A stretch of 64,000 bases of DNA from Erinaceus europaeus (GCF_950295315.1 NC_080175.1:88436161-88500160), one strand, 5' to 3'. Counted from the stretch's first letter, positions 22,142 through 30,360 are shown. Program-made: numbers and translations. The notes: generated by a model from the letters alone, not told the origin.

Positions 22142-24802
22142 TTATGGATCCTGGGGTGCATCCTGTAGCCAGTCCTCTTGCAGCCAGTCTTCTTGCAGTG
22201 TTTCTTGTTCTTCAGGGATATCAGCGCCATCATGTGGGTATTGCCGGACATGGCGGGCAGGAACCCAAACAGGCTTGGAGTAATTTTGTGGAAAAATACA
22301 TGCGAAACCCCTCCCCATAGTCAACAGGGGGTCAGGTCCTTTCCAAATTTTATCAAGTGGGTCTTTCCATTTGACTTTAATAGCTGGGAGGGTGGGTGGT
22401 GTTTGCCAATGAAGAAGTATAGGAGGTTGGTCTGAGTTTTTGTAAATATTAAAGAGATTTAATGTAGTTAAGGCTTTTGCCAGCTGGATATTAGGGGGGT
22501 ACATTTCCCCTTTTTCTTTATTTAATTGAGCCTTAAGAGTTTGATGGGTCCTCTCAACAATGCGTTGTCCCTGTGGATTATACGGAATGCCTGTAGTATG
22601 AGTAATGTTCCAGAGGGAACAAAAATCTTTAAATTGTTTGCTGGTAAAAGCAGGTCCATTATCCGTTTTAAGTTGAAGAGGTAAGCCCATTACAGCAAAA
22701 CAGGAGAGCATATGGCTTATAAGCTTTTTTGAGTTTTCTCCAGTCTGAGCTGTAGCCCACATAAACTTAGAGAAGGTATCAATTGAGACGAACACATATT
22801 TTTGTTTGCCAAAGTTAGGTATGTGGGTAACATCAATTTGCCAAAGAGCGTTGGCTTTTAAACCTCGAGGATTAACCCCCAGAGTCTGAATAGCAGGTGT
22901 TTTGATTAGACCTGCACAGGAGGAACATGTAGCAAGAATACGTTTTAACTGTGGCAGAGGAATATCAGGAAATCGAGCTCGAAGACCTTTAAGATTAACA
23001 TGGGTTAGGGAATGAAAGTCAGCAGGATTAGAGACAGAGGCTAGGAGAATTCCTGTGGAGGCAAGGCGGTCAGCTGCAGCATTCCCTTCGGACAGGGGAC
23101 CAGGAAGAGGGCTGTGGGAACGTAGGTGCTGAACATACAGTGGATGGGTTCGAGAACAGAGCATAGAGGCAATTTGAATTAAAAGAGGAGAAAGTGGGTT
23201 GTCATCAATTCTTACATAAGACCGAGCAAGCCATGGAAGTAAGTTAACAGTATACACACTGTCAGAAAAAAGGTTGAAGGATTCTGGTACAGCTTTTAAT
23301 GCAAGGAAAACAGCATAAAGTTCTTTGTACTGAGGGGAATTATCAGGAAGTTCAGTAAAGAGAGGTTTGGGGTATTGCTGGTCTGGATAATATATAAGGG
23401 CAGCAGCTCCCTTTTTTCCACCATCAGTGAACACTGTAGGAGCAGAGGGGATGGGATCTCGAGAGAAAAGTTTAGGTACTAGTAGAGGCAACAGAGGTAA
23501 AGAAGCTATCAAATTATTAGAGGGAAAATGATTATCTAATTGTCCTGGAAAACCCATTAAACTTATGGCAAAACGAGAATGGTGGCATATGAGCCATTCT
23601 GTATCAGTGAGAGAAAAGGGAAGAATGATTGAATCTGGTTCCCTTCCTAAGACCTGAACCGATCTGTTTCTTCCTTGGCGAACCATAAATGCTAAGGCAT
23701 CAATCTCGGTAAGGAGTCTTGGAGCTCCGCCTACTGGCGTATGAAGCCGTTCGAGAATGCCATGTTTCTGCCACAATGCCCCCACTACCGTGGGGGTGGA
23801 GTTAAAGATTAGAAGATTTACTGGAGAGGAGGGGGAGAATCGAACGAGGTGCATGTCCTGGAGAGCCTGGTTAACTTTTTCCAGAGCCAAGGATGCTTCG
23901 GGGGTTAACATACGCTTTGAGGAGGGCTGTTTCTTTCCTTTTAACAGATCGAACAGTGGTTGCAGGCAACTCGTAGGCAGATAAAGATACTGCCTAAGCC
24001 AATTCAAATTTCCAAGAAAACTTTGTAAAGAAGCAAGAGTGAGATTAGAAGGAAAAGTAACACAAGGTTTTAAAGGACGAATCTGCGTTAGGGAAATCTC
24101 TGAGCCTAAGAAAGATATTGGAGGGATTAGCTGTATCTTCTCAGGAGCTACATTAAGTCCACTTCTCTTTAAGGCAGGGATTAGAAAATCACGTAGGGCG
24201 GAGAGATCTGTATCTAATTCTCCCCATATTAACACGTCATCCATATAATGAAAAACCTTAAGGCCCTTATGAATATAAGGGAAAAGGGCAGATTTAACAA
24301 CCTCTTGACAAATAGTAGGACTATTAGCCATGCCCTGGGGCAGTACCACCCATTCAAATCTATCGGCAGGGCTGGCATTATTAATAGAAGGAACAGAGAA
24401 AGCAAAACGTTTACAATCTTGTGGGTGTAAGGGAATAGAGAAAAAACAATCCTGTATATCAATAGCTATGATTGGAATTCCTGTGGGAATTGCGGAAGCA
24501 AGAGGCAAACCCCTTTGGGGGGAGCCCCAAACCTGCATGGTTTTATTAACTGCACGAAGATCTTGGAGGAGGCGCCATTTTCCTGAGCGCTTTTTAATTA
24601 CAAAGACTGGAGTATTCCATGGGCTCCGAGAATGACGAATGTGTCCCAAAGATAACTGCTCTTGGACGAGTTTTTTAAAAATTTCTAGCTTCTCCCTAGG
24701 CAAAGGCCACTGTTCCACCCAGACAGGCTCATTAGAAAGCCAATCTAAGCGGGGAGTTCTGTTATGAACAGTGGCAGTTAGTATTGGGGGTGCTGGTTGG
24801 GT
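22142..24802 (-). CDS. pol: Pol: reverse transcriptase, RNase H, integrase
   Basis: The frame is open from 24,802 (just after a TAG at 24,803-24,805) to the stop at 22,142, about 886 codons. It has no own ATG at the start and would be made by -1 slippage from pro. Numbering from VEQWPL (24,718): the RT palm shows LPQGMANSP and YMDD at 158-161. RNase H has acidic residues near 432, 466, 486 and 550. Integrase has H569/H573 with C598/C601 and the D629, D686, E722 triad with DD35E spacing. The C-terminal part carries KWKDPL and WKGPDP, typical of class II integrases. The last residues contain a 15-bp tandem duplication (EDWLQ twice). No internal stop or frameshift is seen, so the frame looks coding-competent. 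It lies -1 relative to pro. Confidence 0.95.
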   Translation of the reverse strand, partial: TQPAPPILTATVHNRTPRLDWLSNEPVWVEQWPLPREKLEIFKKLVQEQLSLGHIRHSRSPWNTPVFVIKKRSGKWRLLQDLRAVNKTMQVWGSPQRGLPLASAIPTGIPIIAIDIQDCFFSIPLHPQDCKRFAFSVPSINNASPADRFEWVVLPQGMANSPTICQEVVKSALFPYIHKGLKVFHYMDDVLIWGELDTDLSALRDFLIPALKRSGLNVAPEKIQLIPPISFLGSEISLTQIRPLKPCVTFPSNLTLASLQSFLGNLNWLRQYLYLPTSCLQPLFDLLKGKKQPSSKRMLTPEASLALEKVNQALQDMHLVRFSPSSPVNLLIFNSTPTVVGALWQKHGILERLHTPVGGAPRLLTEIDALAFMVRQGRNRSVQVLGREPDSIILPFSLTDTEWLICHHSRFAISLMGFPGQLDNHFPSNNLIASLPLLPLLVPKLFSRDPIPSAPTVFTDGGKKGAAALIYYPDQQYPKPLFTELPDNSPQYKELYAVFLALKAVPESFNLFSDSVYTVNLLPWLARSYVRIDDNPLSPLLIQIASMLCSRTHPLYVQHLRSHSPLPGPLSEGNAAADRLASTGILLASVSNPADFHSLTHVNLKGLRARFPDIPLPQLKRILATCSSCAGLIKTPAIQTLGVNPRGLKANALWQIDVTHIPNFGKQKYVFVSIDTFSKFMWATAQTGENSKKLISHMLSCFAVMGLPLQLKTDNGPAFTSKQFKDFCSLWNITHTTGIPYNPQGQRIVERTHQTLKAQLNKEKGEMYPPNIQLAKALTTLNLFNIYKNSDQPPILLHWQTPPTLPAIKVKWKDPLDKIWKGPDPLLTMGRGFACIFPQNYSKPVWVPARHVRQYPHDGADIPEEQETLQEDWLQEDWLQDAPQDP
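22167..22196 (-). repeat. 15-bp tandem duplication at the pol 3' end
   Basis: Two near-identical 15-bp units that encode the repeated EDWLQ near the Pol C-terminus, downstream of all catalytic domains. Confidence 0.8.
24778..24802 (-). promoter_or_regulatory. pro-pol overlap, frameshift site uncertain
   Basis: The pol frame opens at 24,802 and pro stops at 24,778, so any -1 shift must happen in these 25 nt. No canonical XXXYYYZ heptamer is present. The nearest candidate is C CCC CAA at 24,784-24,790, which permits P-site but not full A-site re-pairing. Confidence 0.5.
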
Positions 24803-25416
24803 CTAGCAGTCTCACAGGAGTGAGTGTGGTGTCCTGCAGAGGTGTCTGAGGATATCACTACATCTAAAGATTCCAGAAAGTCTCTTCCCAATAAATTGGT
24901 GCTTATATCAGCTATTAAAGGCTGAAAGCGTCCGGTAGTCCCTTCTGGATCTTCCCACACAAGGGAATCTCGTTTGCGGAATGCCTGAGTCAATCCTCCA
25001 ACACCATGTAAGCGTGGTCCTGGGAGGAGTTCCCAACTCTGGGGAACCTCTGCTTGTCTTAATATTGTCTTATCTGCTCCCGTGTCAATCAAACATTTAA
25101 AAGGAATATTACCAATCTTTACTGTCATAGTTGGGTGACCCCTTTCTAAAACAGGGGTGGTCCATAAAATCTCAGGCTCTGAATTCGAGCTGTTCTCTTG
25201 CTCCAGCCGGTTATTTCTATGCTGGAAGTTCCCACATACCGCGGGTTCCTCCTTCTGCTCACCCTCTGTTATTGTTACTTGGCGTGGTGGGTGTAGCGAT
25301 GGATTGGGTCCCAAGCTGGGCTTCTGTTTGTGGAAGAAGGGCACAGCACCAAGCAGGCGACCTGCTTCCTTCCCTCTTGGGGGCGGGGCTAAGGGAAGCC
25401 CCATACCTAGTTTAAA
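24778..25416 (-). CDS. pro: Pro: retroviral aspartic protease
   Basis: A frame of about 210 codons, reached from gag by -1 slippage at 25,410-25,416. It ends at TAA 24,778-24,780. Counting from the ATG at 25,404, the catalytic LIDTGADK is at 105-112 and the flap/C-terminal LLGRDFL at 171-177, so the active site is intact; the enzyme acts as a dimer to cleave Gag and Gag-Pro-Pol. The N-terminal ~80 residues are polar and low complexity. No dUTPase domain is recognisable, although exogenous betaretroviruses such as MMTV and MPMV usually carry one in this frame, and no clear G-patch is seen. The pro frame overlaps pol by only 25 nt. No break is visible. Confidence 0.9.
   Translation of the reverse strand, partial: FKLGMGLPLAPPPRGKEAGRLLGAVPFFHKQKPSLGPNPSLHPPRQVTITEGEQKEEPAVCGNFQHRNNRLEQENSSNSEPEILWTTPVLERGHPTMTVKIGNIPFKCLIDTGADKTILRQAEVPQSWELLPGPRLHGVGGLTQAFRKRDSLVWEDPEGTTGRFQPLIADISTNLLGRDFLESLDVVISSDTSAGHHTHSCETARPNQHPQY
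25369..25416 (-). promoter_or_regulatory. gag-pro -1 frameshift signal (slip site plus pseudoknot)
   Basis: In proviral sense T TTA AAC (25,410-25,416) sits directly before the gag TAG (25,407-25,409). After a 7-nt spacer, GGGGC (25,398-25,402) pairs with GCCCC (25,385-25,389). The loop CTTCCCT can pair with AGGGAAG (25,369-25,375), giving an H-type pseudoknot. The heptamer, spacing and fold all match known -1 signals. Confidence 0.88.
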
Positions 25417-26954
25417 TCCCTGTTTACATTTGGCCGAGGCGTGCTGTTCCTATGGAACCTTGACCAATAATCTCTCCTCCAGTGAAATCCTTTCTGGCAT
25501 CTGGGACAAGGCATTCGTGGTCTCTGATTCCCTGTCTGGAGGCGGGGTTGCCCTGATTGGAGGTGGGGTCGCCCTGACTGGAGGTGGGGTCGCCCTGACT
25601 GGAGGCGGGGTCGCGGTCTATTTTCTGGACATTGGTTACGCCAATGCCCTTGGCGACCGCACTGAAAGCAAGCTCCTTTTTGCTTATGTAAGGTAGCTGC
25701 ATAGGCCTGTAACATAGGTCCTTGAAAAGAGCTTGATCTGTGATCCTGTGTAGCTAGAATCCAAGTATCTGGGTGTTCGTTTTTAAGAGTGATACAGGCC
25801 TGTCGAAAATGCGGAAGCATTCCATCCCAGACTATGGATCGCAGAAGGAGAAAACGAGCGTCAGGATTATAAATCTTCCTTTCCAAACTCGACTGGACCC
25901 TGGCAATGAATTTAGTGAGGGATTCATCAGGTTCTTGTTGCAGGGAGAGAATGGGGGCTGAGGCTGCTCCCATGGGTGGTGTTAATCGCTCCCATGCTTT
26001 TAATGCACACAGGCGTACTTGATCAAAATACCCCGCTGGAAACTTGGCTTCCGCCTGTTGAATCCCTGTTTCTAATTGGCCTGTTCCAAACAATGCATCA
26101 AAATTACCCTCTGGCTGATTTTGAATATTTTTCCGCGATTGTTGTAAACATTCGTCACGAAAGAATGCCTCCCATTGCAGGAAGAGGGGGCCTGGGAGCG
26201 TAGCACGAGTCACATCTCTCCAATCTTGAGGGGTATTAAGGTTCTGAAGCAGGCCTTGTAAAATGGACCTGGTCCATGGGGCATGAACACCGTCATCTTT
26301 GATAGCCTGGCGTAGTTCCTTCAGGTCTGTGGCGGAATATGGATACCAGGCCTGAGGTTTTTGTCTATTGGGGGCAACATTGACCGGAAATGTGTGGACT
26401 TGCTCTGATAAGTGTGTAGCGGTAGGAGGAGTCATCGAAGTGGAAGCTTCTGGACAAGTGGCCGAAGAAGTGGTTTTGGAGGCTACAGGAGAATTCGGAC
26501 ATGTGTCTATCAAAACAGGGGTGGGTGAAGAAGCAGCCGTGGAGGCAGCAGGAGGTTCCGGACACGTTTCTGCCAAAATGGGGGTGGCCGAAGAAGTGGC
26601 TGTGGAGTCCAAAGGAGAATTCAGACACGTGTCTGCCAAAATAGGGGCCTCAGGGCAAGATGCCAAAATAGGGGCCTCAGGGCAAGATGCAGAGGAATTA
26701 GGGTGGGTCAAGATCACGACAGGCCTTTGTTTCTTCTTGTTTTTAAGGTGCTGGTTAAGTTCTATGATTACTTCCTTTATCTCTTGGACCTCAGCCTCTA
26801 GGTCCTTAAGCCTTTTGAGAGGTTGACCTATATATCCCTTAAAAGCTGCTATGATGATCAACAGGATATAAGGTGAAGCCCCGAGAAAAATGTCCCAGAT
26901 ATATAAAAATTGTATACTGGAAAAAGAATGCAGGATTTGGAAAAGATTTTCCAT
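25407..26954 (-). CDS. gag: Gag polyprotein with N-terminal membrane anchor
   Basis: Structural polyprotein of 515 residues. I place the start at the ATG at 26,952-26,954 because its context is strong (CCACCATGG); the frame is open further upstream but only through non-ATG codons. Residue 2 is Glu, so no myristoylation site exists. Residues 14-38 form a hydrophobic segment and 45-75 a charged coiled coil. Residues 88-170 are Ser/Thr/Pro-rich tandem repeats. The capsid begins near 186, with the major homology region near 338-358 (QQEP...F..R). One zinc knuckle, CX2CX4HX4C, is at 429-442. A second at 483-496 has Tyr in place of the last Cys. Between them lie LQSGRPH repeats. Pro is reached by -1 slippage at the stop. 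No frame break is seen. Confidence 0.94.
   Translation of the reverse strand: MENLFQILHSFSSIQFLYIWDIFLGASPYILLIIIAAFKGYIGQPLKRLKDLEAEVQEIKEVIIELNQHLKNKKKQRPVVILTHPNSSASCPEAPILASCPEAPILADTCLNSPLDSTATSSATPILAETCPEPPAASTAASSPTPVLIDTCPNSPVASKTTSSATCPEASTSMTPPTATHLSEQVHTFPVNVAPNRQKPQAWYPYSATDLKELRQAIKDDGVHAPWTRSILQGLLQNLNTPQDWRDVTRATLPGPLFLQWEAFFRDECLQQSRKNIQNQPEGNFDALFGTGQLETGIQQAEAKFPAGYFDQVRLCALKAWERLTPPMGAASAPILSLQQEPDESLTKFIARVQSSLERKIYNPDARFLLLRSIVWDGMLPHFRQACITLKNEHPDTWILATQDHRSSSFQGPMLQAYAATLHKQKGACFQCGRQGHWRNQCPENRPRPRLQSGRPHLQSGRPHLQSGQPRLQTGNQRPRMPCPRCQKGFHWRRDYWSRFHRNSTPRPNVNRDLN
25538..25616 (-). repeat. 21-bp tandem repeats between Gag zinc knuckles
   Basis: Units at 25,538, 25,559 and 25,580 plus a partial at 25,601. 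They encode the 7-residue LQSGRPH-like repeat (basic, glycine-containing) between the two knuckles. Confidence 0.93.
26461..26688 (-). repeat. 63-bp and 27-bp tandem repeats in Gag spacer
   Basis: Three diverged 63-bp units start at 26,461, 26,524 and 26,587. Two identical 27-bp units are at 26,635-26,661 and 26,662-26,688. They encode Ser/Thr/Pro-rich 21- and 9-residue repeats between the coiled coil and capsid; frame is preserved. Confidence 0.9.
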
Positions 26955-27077
26955 GGTGGAAAGATCTCCGGAAAACAATAAGAAAGAAAAAAAATCACAG
27001 TGCCTTAACACAATATTGCAGATACCCAAAAGGTGTGTACTTATCTAAGATGTCTTCTTGATAATCTGCTGCTTACA

Positions 27078-27097
27078 GGTCCCTGTTCCGGGCGCCA
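27078..27097 (-). promoter_or_regulatory. Primer binding site, tRNA-Lys-like
   Basis: TGGCGCCCGGAACAGGGAC in sense, two nt after the 5' LTR end. It matches the tRNA-Lys3 PBS (as in MMTV and HIV) except for one extra G in the middle. Confidence 0.88.
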
Positions 27098-27099
27098 GA

Positions 27100-27570
27100 T
27101 GCCGGGATAGCCTGAGGGTACTTCTTCCCGAGCTAGTGCTCTCTGGGTTGGAGAGAACTCAACTGGAGCTGATCTAGGCTGCTGTGTGGGAGAGGGATCA
27201 GGAACTCGTGCTGCACCAACTTCCGCAGGAGATACACTCTGGAACTCTCGGAGCCGGAAAGCAATTTCCAAGTGTCTTTAATCAGAAGAGCAGCTGTTTT
27301 TATACTCTCCAAGTAGGGTGGAAACAGGATGTGATATAGAGAGGGTGGAGAGAAAAGTGACTGGTGAAAATCAGAGTGTGACAAAGAAAGGATCAGTGTG
27401 TGACAAGGAGGGGGTGGAGCAGGAGAGAATCCTATCATAGAACCACCAATGCCCTGGAGTGCTTTATGTAAAAGTGATTTATGTAAATAGACCAAAGCTT
27501 TGGATCAGTAAAATCCCTATATAGGCATATGGTTAAGCAGAAGCCAGGGGGAGATGGCAACTACCCAACA
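27100..27570 (-). repeat. 5' LTR of the provirus
   Basis: 471 bp with the same ends and motifs as the 3' LTR. It would drive transcription of the provirus toward lower coordinates. Confidence 0.96.
27297..27304 (-). promoter_or_regulatory. LTR TATA box
   Basis: TATAAAAA in proviral sense, followed 15 nt later by ATTAAA. About 200 bp of R-U5 follow to the LTR end and the PBS. Confidence 0.75.
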
Positions 27571-27576
27571 CACTGC
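27571..27576. repeat. Provirus target duplication, right copy
   Basis: CACTGC directly outside the 5' LTR, matching 19,771-19,776. Confidence 0.92.
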
Positions 27577-28165
27577 CAAATCTGACACCATCTTCCCAGG
27601 AAAAATTTCTAGTCTGCCGCCATGTTAGATATCAAGTTCAGGTAGAGATTAAGACATAGAATTGCTAGAAACATTCCTAAAGCATACTTTTTGACTTCCT
27701 CCTACCCTAGGTTCCCTACTTTAATTTGCTTTATTCCTACTTTATGGTCCCTGTTTAGTAAACATTTTGTTCTGCTTTCCAGCTTACTACACTTCAGCCA
27801 CAAAGTTTCAGATGCTATTATAATTCTATCTTGAACTCCCTGAGCAGATGACCTCGCCCATATTTCCTGGAATCTCACTCCCTACCCCTCTAGGGAAAGG
27901 CAGAAACAGACTGGGGGGTATGGATTGACCTGCTAACACCAATGTCAGGTGGAGAAGCTATTACAGAAGCTATTACAGAACTATTATATACTGTACCCCA
28001 AAAACAATTTTAGTCCATAGTCCTAGAAGACTAAACAATAGGGATATTTCCAATGGAGGGAATAGGACACAGAAGTCTGGTGGTGGGAACTGTATAGATT
28101 TATACCTCTATTATTGTATAATTTTGTAAACCAATATTAAATCACTAATAAATATAAAAAATTGT
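27577..28165 (+). mobile_element. Old L1 3' end, segment right of provirus
   Basis: Continues the interrupted old L1 3' UTR (AAATCTGACACCATCTTCCC matches 32,770-32,795) and ends in a decayed terminal module (CTAGGGAAAGGCAGAAACAGACTGG; TGGTGGGAACTGTATAG) with an AATATAAAAAATT tail. The internal ATTACAGAAGCT is locally duplicated. Confidence 0.75.
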
Positions 28166-28234
28166 AATGATAGTACAAAAATATATACTTTTTTAAAAGT
28201 GATAAATTATATTATCTGTGGAATAAGAATACAA

Positions 28235-28400
28235 TGCAGACGTTTATCTAAATTGTATGGATTTGAATCCAACCTCTACCATCTATTACTTGTGTGAACG
28301 TCAGAAAGTCACCTATCTTTCTCAATTTCAGTTTCTTCTGATACTCAAATGAGAAGGTTACCTACTTCACTGGGTTTTTGTGGGAATTCAGTACTAGGAA
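28235..28400 (-). mobile_element. MIR SINE (ancient)
   Basis: Plus-strand text reads as an inverted MIR: GGATTTGAATCC, CTTGTGTGAACGTCAGAAAGTCACC, CTCAATTTCAGTTTCTTC, then ACCTACTTCACTGGGTTTTTGTGGG. This is a classic mammalian-wide core. Confidence 0.8.
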
Positions 28401-28574
28401 AGAACATATGCTGTCCAATATCTGCCTGTTTAGTATTACTAATCTGTATGAAGTTTCTGAGAAACTTCTAAGTTGTAAATACTTTTGAGCTGAATTTGAA
28501 GTTAGAATTTACCAGTTACATTTGTATGTGAGAGTAAATCTAGGTAGAGAGAACATTATTTAGAAATATCTGCA

Positions 28575-28876
28575 GAGCTGGGCAGCGGTGCAGCGGGGTT
28601 AAGCGCACATGGTGGAAAGCACACAGACGGGCATCAGGATCCCAGTTGCAGTCCCTGGCTCCCCATCTGCAGGGGTGTTGCTTCACAGTCGGTGAAACAG
28701 GTCTGCAGGTATCTATCTTTCTCCCCCTCCCTGTCTTCGCCTCCTCTCTCGATTTCTCTGTCCTATCCAACAACAATGACATCAATAACAAAAACAATAA
28801 TAACAACGATGATAAACAACAAAAGGGAAATAATAATAATAAAAAAATAAAAGGGAAATAATAATAATAATAAAGC
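28575..28876 (+). mobile_element. tRNA-derived SINE (type 1)
   Basis: Head GGGCAGCGGTGCAGCGGGGTTAAG, CTCCCCATCTGCAGGGG block, CT-rich body, TGTCCTATCCAACAACAATG, then an AAC/AAT-rich tail. Confidence 0.88.
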
Positions 28877-29334
28877 AATGCACTGTCTGGGTGAGCTACT
28901 TAATTGGCCCCAATGCATTTAACAAATATCTGGAAATAGGTATATGTATGGGACTAGAGAGAAATAAATAAAGGCAAGGACAAAACCATGAATAACCAGT
29001 AAATGAAATATCTTCAGATTAACTTATTCACGGGCATAACTTTTGATCATCTTTGTTTTTATTTTTGAAATTTATTTGGTAAACAATGTGGCAGATGGAT
29101 CCAGGGATATGATAGGTCATTGACTGAAGTAAGAAACAGGTGAGAAATGTTCAGTGATTATACTTTGAGTCTAAGATTCCATAGCATAGTGCAAGCCTCT
29201 AAAAAGTCTTGTGAGGGAAGAGCAAACAAGGTATTTCTGTGGTTAGGATAGAAATTCTTTGAAGTTTTAAGGAACAACTTTGAAAACAATAATTAATTTT
29301 GAACAAATGATAAAGGCATATAGTCCATAAGGGC
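28877..29334. other. Unique DNA
   Basis: Nothing recognised. Confidence 0.4.
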
Positions 29335-29445
29335 AAGAGACTGGATCATTTAATGATGGACTTTTGGCCACTATCAGGCCACCCCATCACCCAGAGTTCT
29401 AAACAGGAAATCCTTGGATTCTCCTATAGATAATCTCTAACTGTT
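29335..29445 (+). mobile_element. Old L1 3' UTR fragment
   Basis: Matches 19,265-19,395 (GGCCACTATCAGGCCACCCC; AACAGGAAATCCTTGGATTC). Short and truncated at both ends. Confidence 0.6.
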
Positions 29446-29650
29446 GAGAAATCCCCTGTTAAATAATGAATATTACTCAAAGTAAAGACATATAGAGGAA
29501 CGAGATATTGGAAAGACACATCATTGTGTTTTCTGCATTTGGAGAGATGGAGATAGATTATCAGTGCATTTGCGGAGGTGTTAGGAAGTTGTGGTTGAAA
29601 GAAGTCATGGAAAGAAATTGTGAAGATGACTGAAATAAAAAAACTTCCAG

Positions 29651-29840
29651 GGGTCAGTCTGTGATGTATCTGGTTAAATGCACACATTACAATGTGCAAG
29701 GATCCAGGTTCGAGCCCCTGGTAAGTTTCAAAAGTGCTGAAATAGGGCTGGCAGGTATCTCTCTCGTCTCTCTCTCCACCTTCTCCTACCCTCTCAATTT
29801 CTATCTCTTCAATAATCAATCAATAAATAAAAATAATTAA
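29651..29840 (+). mobile_element. tRNA-derived SINE (type 2)
   Basis: Decayed head (GGGGTCAGTCTGTGATGTATC), perfect B-box-like GGTTCGAGCCCC, CT-rich body and CAATAAATAAAAATAATT tail. Part of the middle is deleted. Confidence 0.8.
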
Positions 29841-30199
29841 GGGCATTTCCAATTACAGATTTAGTGAGAAGTTCAATGTTACATAATCATATTACGATTC
29901 TCTTTGGAATCATGACTTTCAAATAAACCAAGGGGTAGAAGTCAGTCAGTTGATCTCAGAAGAGTATTCTTAATTTCCTTTGACAGTTAAACATACTCCT
30001 TAATATCCAATGAAAATCTCTACCTATTAATTTTATCCTAGTGATTTATTTTAATAGAAAAGGGATTATGAAAGGCTACAGGAAAACCAAATCCAATAGT
30101 AAAAAGAAATTAGTAAAATACAACTTTGTTTGCATTGAACAGTTATTTCTGATAGTTTCAAAAGCCTTTGGGGTTTTAAACAAACTTAACCGAAATAGT
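29841..30199. other. Unique AT-rich DNA
   Basis: Nothing recognised. Confidence 0.4.
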
Positions 30200-30360
30200 G
30201 CTACAGTCCCATGAAGTAGGGGCAGGCATTACAATCTCTATATTACAGCTGGGAACCTTGAGGCACAAAACCATTTAAGTGATATGTCCAAGGTCACTGA
30301 GCAAGTCACTGGTGAAGCCAAAAATAGAATCCCAATTCTTCAGCTAGTTCTTTGTTCAGG
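30200..30360 (+). mobile_element. MIR SINE (ancient)
   Basis: Core block ACCTTGAGGCACAAAACCATTTAAG, GATATGTCCAAGGTCACTGAGCAAG and GAATCCCAATTCTT match the MIR consensus in sense. Confidence 0.8.

Larger units (their letters stand above)
19777..27570 (-). mobile_element. Complete class II endogenous retrovirus without env
   Basis: A minus-strand provirus of 7,794 bp. It has two 471-bp LTRs (TG...CA ends), the 6-bp target duplication CACTGC on both sides (19,771-19,776 and 27,571-27,576), a tRNA-Lys-like primer site beside the 5' LTR and a purine tract beside the 3' LTR. gag, pro and pol are open and lie in successive -1 frames, the betaretrovirus plan. About 1.9 kb between pol and the 3' LTR has no env frame. 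The LTRs differ at only 2 sites, so the insertion is recent. The Gag N-terminus and missing env resemble rodent intracisternal A particles; actual kinship needs phylogeny. Confidence 0.96.

Noticed and set aside
25157..26826. Long plus-strand frames opposite gag and pro (179 and 152 codons)
   Set aside because: They follow the tandem repeats and composition of the coding strand and show no motif.
30200..30360. Possible conserved host exon
   Set aside because: The word order fits the MIR core, so it is an ancient SINE.
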